From: Leptospira jelokensis | GTDB taxonomy: Bacteria > Spirochaetota > Leptospiria > Leptospirales > Leptospiraceae | DNA length: 64,000 nt | Direction of reading: 5' to 3' | Assembly (NCBI RefSeq): GCF_004769635.1 | Contig: NZ_RQGH01000040.1 | Span: 62,001 to 126,000, forward strand | Shown: positions 1 through 8,359 of the stretch, piece after piece | Layout: every line of letters begins with the position of its first letter | Position numbering within the stretch: the first letter of the stretch is position 1 | Translations under genes and position numbers: made by a program | Notes under the pieces: model-generated | The model's input: only the letters and a program-made list of their open reading frames with translations | Databases searched by the model: none | Told to the model about the DNA's origin: nothing

Positions 1-407
1 CCATTGCCGAAAAAACAAAACGTTCCGAGGAAGAGATCCGTATCGAAATTCTAAAACTCCGTGAGGATTTATCCCATCGCGAGGAAGAAAATCTCAAAAT
101 GGAAGACAAGATCACTTCCTTGTATTTGAATATTCTCGATTTGAAGGAACAGAAAAAACAAAAGGCACAAGGGGACAGTGTAGAAGCGCAATATTATAAA
201 GAACGATTGGACCATGCACTTGCGAAGAAGTACGAACAACGTAAAAAGCTGATTGAGAAAAAGCAAAAAGGCCACTTCCTCGTGCGGACCCCATACCGAG
301 AAATTGCCCGAATCTTAGGGATTTCCGAAGGTGGGGTGAGTGTGACCTTGCTCCGGGTGCTCGAAAAAATGCAAAAAAAAATGCATTCGGTTGCGGGAGA
401 GTCGTGA
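1..407 (+). CDS. Sigma-70 family RNA polymerase sigma factor-like protein, C-terminal part (5' end outside window)
   Basis: The frame is open from the left edge to a TGA at 405-407, so the start lies upstream. The visible 134 residues are a highly charged helical stretch followed by a C-terminal helix-turn-helix, with [20 protein letters not shown] near the end. This matches the region 4 / ECF sigma-factor pattern that recognises the -35 element. A first partial helix-turn-helix-like segment ([12 protein letters not shown]) sits at the edge. The gene is 36 nt upstream of an unknown gene that precedes a CHAT protease, so it probably drives that operon or a linked stress regulon. The charged linker could be an elongated region between sigma domains. 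The family call is good; the exact subgroup cannot be set without the N-terminus. Confidence 0.7.
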   Translation, partial: IAEKTKRSEEEIRIEILKLREDLSHREEENLKMEDKITSLYLNILDLKEQKKQKAQGDSVEAQYYKERLDHALAKKYEQRKKLIEKKQKGHFLVRTPYREIARILGISEGGVSVTLLRVLEKMQKKMHSVAGES

Positions 408-443
408 TTTCCTTCGTCATACTTACTATCGTGGAGGCGCCAC

Positions 444-1154
444 ATGGAACATCAGGACTTTAACGTAGAATCATTGGAATTGGCTCGGGATTTATTCCTA
501 AAGGGTGAATTTCCGAGTGAGGCTCTGTTGCAAGACCACCCAGACCTTTGGGACGCCTATTCGTTTTGTGAGGAATCCTTTTTTGCCGCTCTCCGTTTGG
601 AAACGATGGTCGACCACCCATTGGCAGAAGCCTTTGCCTTACAAAAAGCAGAGAACACGGTTCACCGTTCTCCTTTGGCACTCCCCGAATTCCTAAAAGA
701 ATACACAAAAAAGAACCTCACTGCACCTGAAAAAAAGGACAATCTCATCATCCGCCTCTCCCAATCGGGGATCCGTGTGATTGATAGCCTGATCTCTTCT
801 TTGCAGATCCGGGAAAGTTTGGAATTTGCTCCTGCGATGCGCTCGGCATCGACTGACGTACGTTCCAACGACACAAACTCTGTGATTTTTGAAGAGACCA
901 CGAAGGAAAACCAAAAGTTTTACTACCAAATCGTAAAAGAAAACGAAGGGGAAGTGTATCTTTCTGTGAAGGCAGAGGGAGTCACTGGATTCCAACAAGT
1001 GAATTTGCGTCGGGACGGACGTTTCATCCTTTCCAATAAAATCAATTTGGATGGCAGTGCTAGTTTTTCAGGATTAATACCAGGTAGTTATACAATAGAG
1101 TTTGTTGGCCCTAATCATTCAAAATCGTTTGACTTGTCCATTCTCCTTGGATAG
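444..1154 (+). CDS. Unknown 236-aa protein between sigma factor and CHAT protease; candidate anti-sigma or protease substrate
   Basis: I do not recognise this as a named family. The ATG is preceded by a good Shine-Dalgarno (GTGGAGG, about 6 nt upstream). The N-terminal ~70 residues are acidic and helical (LARDLFLKGEFPSEALLQDH) and resemble the short zinc-free N-domains seen in proteins paired with ECF sigma factors. The middle is low-complexity and polar. Residues ~150-236 look like a beta-sandwich ending in LDGSASFSGLIPGSYTIEF, similar to prealbumin/carboxypeptidase-regulatory repeats. There is no signal peptide or membrane segment, so it should be cytoplasmic. Its position, 12 nt before the CHAT gene, suggests it is the sigma-binding partner, possibly cleaved by the protease. 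That role is inference. Confidence 0.6.
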   Translation: MEHQDFNVESLELARDLFLKGEFPSEALLQDHPDLWDAYSFCEESFFAALRLETMVDHPLAEAFALQKAENTVHRSPLALPEFLKEYTKKNLTAPEKKDNLIIRLSQSGIRVIDSLISSLQIRESLEFAPAMRSASTDVRSNDTNSVIFEETTKENQKFYYQIVKENEGEVYLSVKAEGVTGFQQVNLRRDGRFILSNKINLDGSASFSGLIPGSYTIEFVGPNHSKSFDLSILLG

Positions 1155-1158
1155 CTTC

Positions 1159-1178
1159 AAGGGAGAATGCTCTCCCTT
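1159..1178 (+). promoter_or_regulatory. Perfect hairpin with the CHAT start codon in its loop
   Basis: AAGGGAGA (1159-1166) and TCTCCCTT (1171-1178) are exact inverted repeats separated by ATGC, whose ATG (1167-1169) is the CHAT start codon. The purine-rich arm is also the only Shine-Dalgarno-like sequence. If it folds in mRNA, the ribosome-binding site is paired and the start codon sits in a tetraloop. It lacks a T-tract, so it is not a normal terminator. Confidence 0.55.
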
Positions 1179-2984
1179 ATCATCGATCGTGTAGGCAATG
1201 TCAATATCTTCAATGTTTTAGAAGACAATCTGCCAGTCGAAGAATCTCACATTCAATCTACGTTAGACGATGATTTGATTTTGGAATATTTGGGGGAAGT
1301 GGAGAGGTTAGTGCATGTCTCCCAATCCGTTTTATCCAAACCCAATCAGGTTCTAAATGTTGATATCTTACAAGACTTGAAGGTGCTTGGGGAAACGTTT
1401 TACCAACAGTTTTTCCCTACTTCCATCATTGAAAAATTAAAAAACACAAACAAACAAAGTATCCATTTTAATATTGATCCCACTCTTGCCCTTGTACCCT
1501 GGGAACTTCTGCATGATGGAAATCGTTTTTTATCGGATAAATTTCGGATCGGGAAAACGATCCGAGGTGGGCTTCACAGGTCCACTCACCAAGAAAACAG
1601 AAAAATCAAAATGCTCATCATTGCCGATCCGACAGAAGACTTATCCCATGCGCAAAAAGAAGGGGAAGTATTATTTTCTGTCCTGAGCCAAAAAGTTCCT
1701 AACCATCTTTTAGAACTTGAATTTATTGGTGGCAAACAAGTCACCAAACTGAAGTTACTTTCTCTCATCAAAGACAAACATATCATCCATTATTCGGGGC
1801 ACTTACATTTTTCAGACGATTCTCTTGAAAATGGTTGGTTATTGTCAGATGGAAAAGTATTAAAAGCAAGGGAAATCAAATCCACAGGGATTGAAACTGA
1901 TTTAGTATTCTCTAACTCTTGTATGTCGGCGAAGTCAGCGGGCAAAAAACTCAATACTAATATCTTAAACCAATATGCAGGTGCATTTTTAACTGCCGGT
2001 ATCAAAACCTTTGTGGGTACCAATTGGGAAATTTTGGACAATGAACGAACCATTGACTTTACAGTTCGATTTTATACATATTTATTTTCTGATAAATCAG
2101 TAGGTGAGTCTTTATTCCTTTCTAAAGAATTTGCAAGAAGGAATTACCATGCCAATGATTTGACTTGGGCAAATTATTCCTTATATGGAAACCCAGACTT
2201 TTCTATGTTTGTGAAGGAAAGAAGGAATTTCCATTCTGCAAAAATCCTGAATCCCACTGCCGTTTTGGAATTTTATCCCACACCCATTTCACTTGCGTAT
2301 TCTAAATGTGCAAACTTAAATAAAACCAAAACGATCGATAAAACCAATCTGATCAATTTGATTCGATTGTTTGAAGCCATTAGCCAAGTTGTTGGTATGA
2401 TTGTGTTTAGTGACCATGCTTCCCACGCAATGAACAAATCCATTCCAAATAACTTAGATGATGCAGTTACACTTAGAAAGTGGTGGGAACTCGTTTATAG
2501 TTGTGTATGGGATTTTCAAAAACTAAAAATCACGAGTATTTTTGAAACTGCACTTCCTGTTTTACACGAACAAAAAGAAACCATATTTAAAATTTTAGGT
2601 TGGATGGAAGGTTGGGAACAAGGGGATATAAAAACGGAAGAGTTAGAATCTTACCAAATCATCCTCCAGTTCTTTTTAGAAAATATGTTACTTGAATTTG
2701 CCGAACTAGAGCGAATTAGCATCTTACTTGTATCAGAAAACAACAATCCACATTTTTACTTTAAAGGGATTAAACCTTCGTATCTTTATCCAACTTCTCA
2801 TGGTTCAAGGGAAAAACTTTTAGAACAATTGTCCCACCAGAAAGGCAACTTGGTGTTATTACACGAAAGTAGAAAAATGGTAATCCCTTTCCAAACTTAC
2901 TTCAAAGAAAAAAAGGAAACTGGTGATTTGGAACTTGTATTCAATGGACTAATTCCCTTTGTTCTTGGAGCCAAACAGAGTTGA
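1167..2984 (+). CDS. CHAT domain (caspase-like) protease
   Basis: CHAT proteins are clan CD cysteine proteases related to caspases. Residues ~105-117 contain the PWELLHD motif that opens CHAT domains. The catalytic pair is visible as His212 in HYSGHLHF and Cys252 in VFSNSCMSA, and the domain closes with YSLYGNPDF at ~338-345. Both catalytic residues are present, so the enzyme should be active. The N-terminal ~100 residues and C-terminal ~250 residues (350-605) are not recognised; they have no TPRs, unlike many CHAT proteins, and may sense the activating signal. The gene lies in an operon with a sigma factor and an unknown protein, and overlaps the next gene by 4 nt. A regulatory protease or cell-death role is inferred. 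Confidence 0.88.
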   Translation: MLSLIIDRVGNVNIFNVLEDNLPVEESHIQSTLDDDLILEYLGEVERLVHVSQSVLSKPNQVLNVDILQDLKVLGETFYQQFFPTSIIEKLKNTNKQSIHFNIDPTLALVPWELLHDGNRFLSDKFRIGKTIRGGLHRSTHQENRKIKMLIIADPTEDLSHAQKEGEVLFSVLSQKVPNHLLELEFIGGKQVTKLKLLSLIKDKHIIHYSGHLHFSDDSLENGWLLSDGKVLKAREIKSTGIETDLVFSNSCMSAKSAGKKLNTNILNQYAGAFLTAGIKTFVGTNWEILDNERTIDFTVRFYTYLFSDKSVGESLFLSKEFARRNYHANDLTWANYSLYGNPDFSMFVKERRNFHSAKILNPTAVLEFYPTPISLAYSKCANLNKTKTIDKTNLINLIRLFEAISQVVGMIVFSDHASHAMNKSIPNNLDDAVTLRKWWELVYSCVWDFQKLKITSIFETALPVLHEQKETIFKILGWMEGWEQGDIKTEELESYQIILQFFLENMLLEFAELERISILLVSENNNPHFYFKGIKPSYLYPTSHGSREKLLEQLSHQKGNLVLLHESRKMVIPFQTYFKEKKETGDLELVFNGLIPFVLGAKQS

Positions 2985-3712
2985 GTTTATGCCATCCAGA
3001 TAAAGGGAATGTTTCCTGTGGTGCCTGTTGTGGACTTTTTAACTTAAAACTTACAACGAAAGAATACAAAACCTTACTTTTAGAAAGAACCGCTGAATTT
3101 AAACAAACTGTTGATTTTGAAGTTAGGCATAGTTTTCCTATCTATAGAAAAGAAAGAGAAACAAAAGAATCCCAAATTTCTAAAAAGGATGACATGACTT
3201 ATAATTGTCCATTTTTGGGATATGTAGATGACACCAAACAAAGGATAGGTTGTATGATCCATCCTATCTATACTGGTGACCCCAAAAGCCAAAATTTTTC
3301 TTTTTATGGGACTTCGATTTGCCAAGCTTATGATTGTAAAACGAAGGAAGGAGCCCTTGCGGATCTATGGGAAAACCTATTTGTGGAGATAGCAAAAGAT
3401 TCGATTGAATATTCATTTTTATCGGCAGACCATATCTTTACAAATGCAGTAGAAAAGTTTTTTTCTCACCAACAAATGAATACAGAAGATATGTTCCATC
3501 ACTATCGTTTGGAATTAGTTGCATTATTTCGGATACGTTTGCTTACTTCGAGTGTTAAAAATTTCACTTCATTTGAAATCAATTATGATGCATTTTTAAG
3601 TTTAGAAGATGTTGAATCTTATTTCAATTCAGAACTTGGATCGGAGTGGTGGGATTGGAAGTTAGAGTGGGAAAAGAAAAACCCGAATAGAGGTGAAATA
3701 TCCGGGTTTTGA
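2981..3712 (+). CDS. CxxCC cysteine-cluster protein (YkgJ/Fe-Zn chelating-like)
   Basis: The TTG start overlaps the CHAT stop (TTGA), implying translational coupling. The N-terminus carries SCGACCGLFN (Cys13, Cys16, Cys17). Further conserved-looking cysteines occur in NCPFLGY, IGCMIHP and SICQAYDCK, spanning about residues 70-125. This spacing resembles the putative zinc- or iron-chelating YkgJ-type family (PF03692-like). The C-terminal half is acidic, helical and unrecognised. The metal ligand set could make it a redox or metal sensor for the protease module, but no function is demonstrated. The last codons lie inside a terminator stem. Confidence 0.6.
   Translation: MSLCHPDKGNVSCGACCGLFNLKLTTKEYKTLLLERTAEFKQTVDFEVRHSFPIYRKERETKESQISKKDDMTYNCPFLGYVDDTKQRIGCMIHPIYTGDPKSQNFSFYGTSICQAYDCKTKEGALADLWENLFVEIAKDSIEYSFLSADHIFTNAVEKFFSHQQMNTEDMFHHYRLELVALFRIRLLTSSVKNFTSFEINYDAFLSLEDVESYFNSELGSEWWDWKLEWEKKNPNRGEISGF
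3678..3710. terminator. Bidirectional terminator overlapping the 3' end of the cysteine-cluster gene
   Basis: AAAACCCG (3678-3685) and CGGGTTTT (3703-3710) form an exact 8-bp stem with a 17-nt loop. The right arm includes the final coding bases and part of the TGA. Read leftward, the stem is followed by TTTTTCTTTT, a good terminator for the phasin-like gene. Read rightward it is followed by only four Ts. Confidence 0.7.
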
Positions 3713-3725
3713 TAAGTGATTTGGA

Positions 3726-3992
3726 TTATGCTTTAGAAGTAACAGTTGCTACTTTTGCTTTTGCTTCAGCTACAACAGTGTTTGCTTTTCCAATGATGGT
3801 TTCTACTTGAGAAAGACCTTCTTGAACATATTTTCTGAGGTTTACAGAAACTTCGCTTTGGTCTTGAGCACCTTTCGCTGCCAAGTTTTGGAATTCTGTG
3901 TTGATTGTAGAGAAAGCTTTTTCTGCTTCTACTTTTGCAGTGTTCACTGCGCCTAAGATAAAGTTTAATCCGTCTTTTACTTGTTGTTCCAT
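3726..3992 (-). CDS. Phasin-like / phasin-related coiled-coil protein
   Basis: A small 88-aa protein rich in Ala, Glu, Lys and Val with almost uninterrupted heptad-like helices, for example GLNFILGAVNTAKVEAEKAF and the AKAKVATVTSKA tail. This composition and length match phasin-related proteins, which coat polyhydroxyalkanoate granules or act as small helical chaperones. Start choice: the ATG at 3992 is 8 nt after AGGGG; another ATG at 3998 is too close to it, and an extension to 4055 reads through non-family sequence. It is transcribed divergently from mtnA. The granule role is inferred from composition only. Confidence 0.6.
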   Translation of the reverse strand: MEQQVKDGLNFILGAVNTAKVEAEKAFSTINTEFQNLAAKGAQDQSEVSVNLRKYVQEGLSQVETIIGKANTVVAEAKAKVATVTSKA

Positions 3993-4114
3993 TTTCATTT
4001 CCCCTTTTTCGGTTTCTAGTTTGTGCAATGCACTACTTCTTTTTGTGCGCTGCACACGGATTTGTCAACCTGTTTTTTCATTTTTTTCCTGCATCGCACA
4101 AAAAAAATGGAAAG

Positions 4115-5188
4115 ATGCCCCAACCCGAATTTTTACCCATCCAGTGGAAATCCACTCATCTCTCCCTTCTCGACCAAAGAGCCCTTCCAGGAAAAAAAGA
4201 ATTTTTGGAAATCCACACCATGGAGGAAACCATTGTTGCCATTCGTGAAATGGCAGTTAGGGGAGCGCCTGCCATTGCCATTACGGGAATATTTGGGTTA
4301 ACACTTGGAGCAAAAGAGAAACAAGGAAATCTTTCCTCAGTTGAAGTGGATTCACTCATCAAACAAATGTTTGAGTCTAGACCAACTGCGGTGAATCTTA
4401 GTTTTGCGTTAAAAGAGGCAAAAAAAAGGTCCGAAGGGAAAACCGATTGGGAATCGATCCAAAGGGTCTGGGAATCTTATGCTTTGGAAATGATGGTGGA
4501 AGATTTGAGAGCCAATCAGATGTTAGGCGAAAATGGGGCAAATCTTTTCCCAAAAGACCAAAATGAAATTCATATCATAACCCATTGTAATACGGGGGCT
4601 TTAGCCACTGCCGGTCATGGCACAGCGCTGGGTGTCATCCGTAGCCTTCGGGACCAAGGGAAAAAAGTGATTGTGTATGCCGATGAAACTCGTCCGTTTT
4701 TGCAAGGGTCTAGGCTCACTGCATTTGAGATGATGGAGGAGGGGATCGAGTGTTATATCATCACAGATGGAATGTCCGGTTGGCTTATGAACCAAAGAAA
4801 GATTGATGCAGTGCTTGTGGGATGTGACCGAGTGGCGGCCAATGGAGACACTGCTAATAAAATTGGTACGTATAATTTAGCGATTGTGGCCCATGAACAC
4901 AATGTTCCCTTTTATGTATGTGCCACAAAAGATAGTTTTGATTTTAATCTGAAAACGGGGGATGAAATTCCCATTGAAATGAGAAAGGAATCGGAAGTGA
5001 CCCAATTCGATTTTTTGAAAACTAGTGATGGAAACTATTTATTGCCTGAAGGGAAAACTGCACCCTTTGGTGCCAGGGCTCTCAATCCGTCTTTCGACAT
5101 CACAAAGGCAAAATTTATCAAAAACTTTATAACAGAATTAGGGTGTTTTGTACCCACAGAGATTTCCACTCGTCTAAAGAAAGTATGA
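4115..5188 (+). CDS. mtnA: S-methyl-5-thioribose-1-phosphate isomerase
   Basis: MtnA converts methylthioribose-1-phosphate to methylthioribulose-1-phosphate in the methionine salvage pathway. The 357-aa protein has the eIF-2B-like fold signatures: RGAPAIAITG near residues 49-58, the catalytic Cys158 in ITHCNTGALATAGHG, and the catalytic Asp238 in VLVGCDRVAANGDTANKIGT. Length is normal for the family. The ATG at 4115 is preceded by GGAAAG; a longer reading would add ~29 hydrophobic residues not typical of MtnA. It overlaps msrA by ATGA, so the two are translationally coupled. Confidence 0.95.
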   Translation: MPQPEFLPIQWKSTHLSLLDQRALPGKKEFLEIHTMEETIVAIREMAVRGAPAIAITGIFGLTLGAKEKQGNLSSVEVDSLIKQMFESRPTAVNLSFALKEAKKRSEGKTDWESIQRVWESYALEMMVEDLRANQMLGENGANLFPKDQNEIHIITHCNTGALATAGHGTALGVIRSLRDQGKKVIVYADETRPFLQGSRLTAFEMMEEGIECYIITDGMSGWLMNQRKIDAVLVGCDRVAANGDTANKIGTYNLAIVAHEHNVPFYVCATKDSFDFNLKTGDEIPIEMRKESEVTQFDFLKTSDGNYLLPEGKTAPFGARALNPSFDITKAKFIKNFITELGCFVPTEISTRLKKV

Positions 5189-5697
5189 CGGAAAAAGCGA
5201 TTTTAGGTGGTGGGTGTTTTTGGTGTACGGAGGCGGTTTACCTTCGCATCCCTGGTGTGATTTCCGTTGTTTCTGGATATGCGGGTGGACAAACACCAAA
5301 TCCAAGTTATAAGGACATTTGCACTGGAACAACTGGTCATGCGGAAGTGATTGAAATTGAATTTAACCCTGAGGTCATTTCATACTCAAAAATTTTAGAA
5401 ATATTTTGGGCTTCGCACGACCCCACAACCCTCAACCGGCAAGGGAATGATGTGGGAACACAGTATCGTTCCGTGATCTTCTATTTAAATGAAAAACAAA
5501 AAGAATTGGCTGTAGAATCGAAACGGAAACATGCTTTTATGTTCCCCGATCCCATCGTCACAGAGATTTCGCCTGCCCCCACGTTTTACAAAGCAGAAGA
5601 CTACCACCAAAATTATTTTACCTTAAACCCACAAAACCCTTATTGCCACTACGTGATTTTTCCCAAATTAAAGAAATTGGGACTGAAGTTAAGTTAA
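5185..5697 (+). CDS. msrA: Peptide-methionine (S)-S-oxide reductase
   Basis: MsrA repairs methionine sulfoxide in oxidised proteins. The signature GGGCFWCTEAVY is at residues 8-19 with the nucleophilic Cys11 in GCFWC. The substrate-side motifs GYAGGQTPNPSY, TGHAEVIEIEF, DPTTLNRQGNDVGTQYRS and AEDYHQNYF are all present. Length (170 aa) is typical. The ATG overlaps the mtnA stop, linking methionine salvage and methionine repair in one transcript. Confidence 0.96.
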   Translation: MTEKAILGGGCFWCTEAVYLRIPGVISVVSGYAGGQTPNPSYKDICTGTTGHAEVIEIEFNPEVISYSKILEIFWASHDPTTLNRQGNDVGTQYRSVIFYLNEKQKELAVESKRKHAFMFPDPIVTEISPAPTFYKAEDYHQNYFTLNPQNPYCHYVIFPKLKKLGLKLS

Positions 5698-5781
5698 GTA
5701 ACAGAGATCCAAACCGATCGATTCCAATCCATTCTACGACATTGACCAATGGATGAGATCGATTGTTTGTTAGCCGAGTGT

Positions 5782-7263
5782 CTATTTGCCTTTGAAGGCA
5801 GTGAGCATCGCTTTTTCTTGGTTTGGAAAAAAGTTCATCACAAACGCAGATTGGGCCTTGGTGATTTTTTCCACTTGCCTTCTGTATTTGATCACAGCGC
5901 CCGGGTGAGCCGTGTTACGAACCACAACTTTTACATTGTCTTGGTTATAACGTGCCCCTTTTAGTTCTTCAATTTTTGATTTGAGTAATTCGACAGTTTT
6001 ATTTTTTTTCTGATACGCATCAAAAATTTCTTTGAACTTTTCTTTTCGCGCTTCATCAAGTTTTCCACGAGAACGTTGCACCACTTCTTTGATCTTTTGG
6101 ATTTCTGGCACTAGTGCTTCCAATTCTCTTTCCATATCAGTCAGTCTGGAACTACCTTCTGTGAGAAGTCTGTCATTCTTATAATGGAATCCAACTTCAA
6201 CAACTGTATCCATTTGCGCAGATGAACCAAGAGAAGAAACAGTGATACCTTGGAAAGAAACGAGATCACTTCCGATGATGGAGGATGATTCACCGGTAAG
6301 GATGATATTTCCTAAACAGAGGATTTTACTTCCCAAAATGAAGTTTTCAATGAGACAATCACCATCAATTTCTAAGTTAGCGTTTTCAATGAACTTTGCA
6401 CGAAGGTCTCCTTTGATTCGGATCACTCCTTTGCCTTTTGCCTTAACGCCACCTTTTACTTCTAAATCTTCTCCAACGATTACATCAGATGATTCAACAT
6501 TCCCATCCAGATACAATGACCCTTGGCAATTGACAACGGCTCCTTCTTCGATGGTTCCTTTCACACGGATGGTACCTTCAAAATTGATATTGCCCGTACC
6601 AAGTCCAATGTTACTTTCTATATTGAGTTCAGGTGAAACGGTGAGTGAAGTATCTGTGGAAAAAACCACTCCACTGAGTGTGGCAAAGTATTCTTTTAAT
6701 TGCCTTCCAGGTTTTTCAGGATCATCAATTGTTTTTGGCAAAACGTTTTTACCAAGTGTTAACCTTGGTCGATCAATGGGATTGGGGTAAATGGGATTTC
6801 CTAAAACATCGACCCCTTGTTCCCCAGCGACTCCTTCAAATAAGGTAGCAAGTTTTTCGCCTTCTTTGACATGCACATATTTATTGATATTACGAAAATC
6901 TGCAGAGCCGTCTTCTTTTAGAACAACTCGCTGGGCTCTTGGAAAATAAAATTTGATCCAACCACTTTCCCCTTGTTTGGCGGGAATTCCTTTCCCCACA
7001 ACAAAGGTAAATTCCTCTTTTACCTTCTCAGGGTCTTTTAGAATTTTTGCGATTTCTGCAGCGGCTTGGTCCACATCTTTCATCAAAATGCGGTCCCTAT
7101 GAATGGTAGCGTTATCAAGTGCCTCAAAAATAAGTATATTGCTCATAGATCCCCCTAACAACCAAATTGGTTTGACCACCAAATTAGCAGTTAGTCGATC
7201 CTCGGAGATTTGGATCTTGAGTCCCCGTTCCGGATTGAAGTCCGGTGCATTTTTTACGTCCAT
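5782..7263 (-). CDS. FapA/DUF342 polymer-forming-type beta-helix protein
   Basis: The centre (about residues 150-350) contains the flagellar assembly protein A pattern: VLGNPIYPNPIDRPRLTLGK, followed by a glycine-rich right-handed beta-helix (GTIRVKGTIEEGAVVNCQGS, EVKGGVKAKGKGVIRIKGD). After this comes a coiled coil (ELEALVPEIQKIKEVVQRSR) and a short tail, the usual FapA order. FapA homologues affect motility or envelope signalling. The start is uncertain: ATG 7263 has no clear ribosome site, and the frame stays open into the upstream hydrolase gene, so a non-ATG start near 7310 is possible. It is the last gene of a leftward four-gene operon with a CheX-like protein. Confidence 0.8.
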   Translation of the reverse strand: MDVKNAPDFNPERGLKIQISEDRLTANLVVKPIWLLGGSMSNILIFEALDNATIHRDRILMKDVDQAAAEIAKILKDPEKVKEEFTFVVGKGIPAKQGESGWIKFYFPRAQRVVLKEDGSADFRNINKYVHVKEGEKLATLFEGVAGEQGVDVLGNPIYPNPIDRPRLTLGKNVLPKTIDDPEKPGRQLKEYFATLSGVVFSTDTSLTVSPELNIESNIGLGTGNINFEGTIRVKGTIEEGAVVNCQGSLYLDGNVESSDVIVGEDLEVKGGVKAKGKGVIRIKGDLRAKFIENANLEIDGDCLIENFILGSKILCLGNIILTGESSSIIGSDLVSFQGITVSSLGSSAQMDTVVEVGFHYKNDRLLTEGSSRLTDMERELEALVPEIQKIKEVVQRSRGKLDEARKEKFKEIFDAYQKKNKTVELLKSKIEELKGARYNQDNVKVVVRNTAHPGAVIKYRRQVEKITKAQSAFVMNFFPNQEKAMLTAFKGK

Positions 7264-7315
7264 TCTGACAATAATATCGGCAGAATTCTTAGGAGAAACG
7301 ACAATTTCTGTAGTG

Positions 7316-8353
7316 TTATCGTTCCAACCAGTGCAGAAAACTGCCAAAAGTTTGAAGGAGGGCCGGCACCCCAAAGATTTGGGAATGCAAGGGTAGGCTG
7401 TCCCCATGGGTGAGGGCGGTTGAGGTTCTGTGGACGTGTAAAATCCCTTTTTCCTGGAAAAGGCGGGCGAGCTTTTCTGATTCTTCTTTGGAGATCACGG
7501 GGTCGGACTTTCCGTGGAGTAGGGCCACGGGACCACTCAACGTTTCGAGTTGGTAGTAAGGAGAAAGGGTTTCTGGCATTTTTTCTGGCACTGTGTCTAG
7601 GACTCGTTTGGCCAAACTGATACGAAAGTTACGGTCGTTGTGGACTGCTTCAAAAAATTCTTTGGCAAGGAGGCTGGTTTTTTCTAAGAGGATGGGGGAT
7701 TTGGCATTTTCACCCAATCGTTTTAACCCGTTGTCGAGAGCTGCCTCAAAATAAACAGGTTCTAACTCCTCGGCAATTGTCGGTTCAAATCGATGCAACA
7801 TATTGAATAAAATGACGTACACAGCGTACGGATCTACTTCGTAATGAGAGAAAACAAAAGGTACTGCTTCAAAAAAATTGCAATACCCACCAATGAGCAT
7901 ACTGGTTTTAATTTTGTCACGAGTATTGGATCTGGATGCTGCAATGATGCCCATGCCCGCAGAAAAACTTGCAGATAAATAACCTAAGTCAGTTCCATTA
8001 AACAACTGTTTATTGTCGTAAATCTCTAACATCAAGTTTTGGATATTCGAGATGGTTTGTACTTCAATTTTTAAAGCTTTTACCTCTGGTAGTTCCGGTA
8101 AAATAACACTATAACCTGTGTTTGCAATGTTTTCTGCTAAATCAATGATCCTTTGGTCATCAATTCCCATCGCACTCATTCCATGTTGGAGGTAAACTCC
8201 TGGTAAATTTTGTGGATCTTTGTCTTTTGGGAAAAATAAAAAGGAACGGCGCCCAGTATCCTTAAGAGTAATTTCTTTACGTTCGAGAGACTTTTTTTGT
8301 TTTAGCCCGGCATAACTCAAAATCAGAGGGAGTGCCAAAACGTAGGGTTTCAT
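7316..8353 (-). CDS. Alpha/beta hydrolase
   Basis: A 345-aa alpha/beta-hydrolase fold protein. The oxyanion region is YLQHGMSAMG (~residues 54-63) and the nucleophile elbow is SASFSAGMG (~128-136). The acid is likely in ALLHGKSDPVIS, and the catalytic His in TALTHGDSLPLHS near the C-terminus. A short hydrophobic N-terminus (YVLALPLILSYAG) could be an uncleaved anchor. Substrate unknown; esterase or lipase activity is likely. It starts 6 nt after the CheX-like gene and is followed at once by the FapA-like gene. Confidence 0.8.
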   Translation of the reverse strand: MKPYVLALPLILSYAGLKQKKSLERKEITLKDTGRRSFLFFPKDKDPQNLPGVYLQHGMSAMGIDDQRIIDLAENIANTGYSVILPELPEVKALKIEVQTISNIQNLMLEIYDNKQLFNGTDLGYLSASFSAGMGIIAASRSNTRDKIKTSMLIGGYCNFFEAVPFVFSHYEVDPYAVYVILFNMLHRFEPTIAEELEPVYFEAALDNGLKRLGENAKSPILLEKTSLLAKEFFEAVHNDRNFRISLAKRVLDTVPEKMPETLSPYYQLETLSGPVALLHGKSDPVISKEESEKLARLFQEKGILHVHRTSTALTHGDSLPLHSQIFGVPALLQTFGSFLHWLER

Positions 8354-8359
8354 TCGTCT

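Noticed and set aside
1..3712. A type III-E CRISPR (Craspase) locus around the CHAT gene
   Set aside because: No cas gene, no repeat-spacer array and no TPR-CHAT architecture are visible; only the logic of protease plus sigma factor is shared.
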